Source: an uncultured Actinoplanes sp. (GTDB taxonomy: Bacteria > Actinomycetota > Actinomycetes > Mycobacteriales > Micromonosporaceae). Taken from it: a stretch of DNA of 5,746 nt. The stretch spans positions 1 through 5,746 of the forward strand of contig NZ_CAKUCL010000354.1 of assembly GCF_934643405.1 (NCBI RefSeq), read 5' to 3'. The notes under the pieces are model-generated. The model was not told where the DNA came from, ran no database searches, and saw only the letters and a program-made list of their open reading frames with translations. Shown here in pieces: positions 4,746-5,746 of the stretch. The first letter of the stretch is position 1. Each line of letters begins with the position of its first letter. A program made the position numbers and the translations under genes.

Positions 4746-5746
4746 ATGACTGCCGGACAGGTCTCCGTGCACGGGCGGTACCGCCTGGGTCGAACACTGG
4801 GCGCCGGCGGCATGGGCAAGGTCTGGCAAGCGCGTGACGAGATCCTCGATCGGGACGTGGCGCTGAAGGAGATCCTGCTGCCCGGCTCGCTGATCGAGGC
4901 GGACCGGGACGCGCTGCACCACCAGACGCTGCGGGAGGCGCGGGCCACGGCCCGGCTGTCGCATCCGGGGGTGGCGCGCGTCTACGACACGTTCGAGAGC
5001 GACGGACGTGCGTGGATCGTCATGGAGTACGTGCCGTCGCGGTCACTGCAGCAGGTCCTGGACGAGGAGGGCCCGCTGCCCCCGGCGCGCGCGGCGGAGA
5101 TCGGGCTCGCGGTGCTGGAGGCGCTCGAGGCCGCCCATGCCGCGGGCGTACGGCACCGTGACGTCAAGCCGGCGAACGTCCTGCTCGCCGACGACGGCCG
5201 GGTGGTGCTGACCGATTTCGGCGTGGCCGCGGTCGACGGGGAGAGCCTCGCGACGAGCTCCGGCCTGGTGGTGGGGTCGCCGCAGTACATGGCGCCGGAG
5301 CGGGTCCGCGACGGCGAGACCACTCCGGCGGCGGACCTGTGGTCGCTGGGCGCCACGCTGTTCGCGGCGGTGGAGGGCCGGTCCCCGTACGCCCGCGCGA
5401 CCGTGATGGAGACGATCACCGCGATCGCGAGCCAGGAGCCGGACCGCCCGCGGCGGGCGGGCCCGCTCACGCCGGTGCTGGACGGCCTGCTCCGCAAGGA
5501 CCCGTCCCGGCGCCTCGACGCCCAGCAGGCGCAGGGCCTGCTGCTGGCGGCCTGGGAGGCGGCGAGCGGCCCGGACGACGGCGAGCAGCCGGACGACGAG
5601 CCGGAGGAGCCCCCGACCGAGCCCCAGCCGACCGCCCCGGCCGCCGTCGAGGCCGCCGCGACCGCCCCGGCCGCCGTCGAGGACGCCGCGGCCGGTCCGG
5701 CAGCAGGCCGAGCCCACCCGGAGGCCGCCTCCGCCAGGGCCACGGC
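4746..5746 (+). CDS. Ser/Thr protein kinase, PknB-like, cut off by the window end
   Basis: Only the first 333 codons are present and the frame is still open at the right edge. A Hanks-type kinase domain covers about residues 12-270: glycine loop LGAGGMGKVW (18-27), ATP-anchoring K41 in VALKEI, its partner E64, catalytic HRDVKPAN (137-144), DFG (157-159), activation loop with T170, S171 and S172, and GSPQYMAPE (177-185). All catalytic residues are intact, so an active kinase is expected. From residue 275 the sequence turns into an acidic, then Pro/Ala/Glu-rich linker typical of the juxtamembrane region of actinobacterial receptor kinases; a membrane segment and extracellular sensor domain may follow beyond the window but are not seen. 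The ATG at 4746 gives the usual short N-terminus (V-x-G-R-Y). Only a weak AGG precedes it. A GGGTAC at 4730-4735 looks like a stress-sigma -10 box, but no matching -35 is present. Confidence 0.93.
   Translation, partial: MTAGQVSVHGRYRLGRTLGAGGMGKVWQARDEILDRDVALKEILLPGSLIEADRDALHHQTLREARATARLSHPGVARVYDTFESDGRAWIVMEYVPSRSLQQVLDEEGPLPPARAAEIGLAVLEALEAAHAAGVRHRDVKPANVLLADDGRVVLTDFGVAAVDGESLATSSGLVVGSPQYMAPERVRDGETTPAADLWSLGATLFAAVEGRSPYARATVMETITAIASQEPDRPRRAGPLTPVLDGLLRKDPSRRLDAQQAQGLLLAAWEAASGPDDGEQPDDEPEEPPTEPQPTAPAAVEAAATAPAAVEDAAAGPAAGRAHPEAASARAT
5631..5690 (+). repeat. 30-bp tandem duplication in the kinase linker
   Basis: Positions 5631-5660 and 5661-5690 are 29 of 30 identical, differing only at the 23rd base (C/A). 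They encode TAPAAVEAAA and TAPAAVEDAA (kinase residues 296-315). A multiple of three keeps the frame, and the near identity at DNA level including third positions points to a recent duplication by slippage or unequal recombination. Confidence 0.85.

Noticed and set aside
4712..4837. ATG at 4712 with GGAAG just upstream as an alternative start before the kinase
   Set aside because: It is out of frame with the kinase, spacing to GGAAG is one base, and the product is a short basic chance peptide.
3710..4948. 412-codon frame on the minus strand spanning three plus-strand genes
   Set aside because: It crosses the boundaries of the hydrolase, transferase and kinase genes, and its translation is low-complexity; it is a shadow.
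4982..5743. Ser/Ala-rich frame on the minus strand opposite the kinase
   Set aside because: Shadow of the kinase codons; no motif of its own, while the plus strand carries all kinase motifs.

Overview
The window is high-GC DNA (visibly well over 65% G+C) with Shine-Dalgarno, codon-use and gene-family features of a filamentous or sporulating actinobacterium. A Wag31-type DivIVA whose N-terminus is nearly the mycobacterial/Micromonosporaceae form, a PknB-like Ser/Thr kinase and a Tat-exported lipoprotein all fit this. Micromonosporaceae (for example an Actinoplanes relative) is my best guess; it is an inference from protein character, not a database match.

Layout. Positions 1-973 hold no gene I can support; they contain hairpins, palindromes, two paired AATT elements and the leader of the first gene. 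All five genes are on the + strand: (1) a DivIVA/Wag31-family coiled-coil protein, 977-1675; (2) a polytopic membrane diguanylate cyclase with intact GGDEF and inhibitory RxxD sites, about 1720-3135; (3) a Tat-type lipoprotein of the metallo-beta-lactamase fold with all metal ligands, 3204-3944; (4) an AadA-like nucleotidyltransferase, 3941-4615, overlapping gene 3 by the four bases TTGA; (5) the first 333 codons of a Hanks-type Ser/Thr protein kinase, 4746 to the window edge, with a Pro/Ala/Glu-rich linker holding a 30-bp tandem duplication.

Probable transcription units are divIVA plus cyclase (a 15-base palindrome lies between them), then the lipoprotein plus nucleotidyltransferase (bounded by a hairpin with a T run before it and a GNRA-loop hairpin after it), then the kinase. 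Functionally the window pairs a cell-pole/cell-wall growth scaffold with a c-di-GMP synthase, followed by a small operon joining an exported hydrolase to a possible antibiotic-modifying enzyme. No mobile element, CRISPR array, tRNA or rRNA is visible. I do not see a clear new multi-gene system. The items most worth a second look are the divIVA leader with two competing stems, the divIVA-cyclase adjacency, and the TTGA-coupled hydrolase/nucleotidyltransferase pair.
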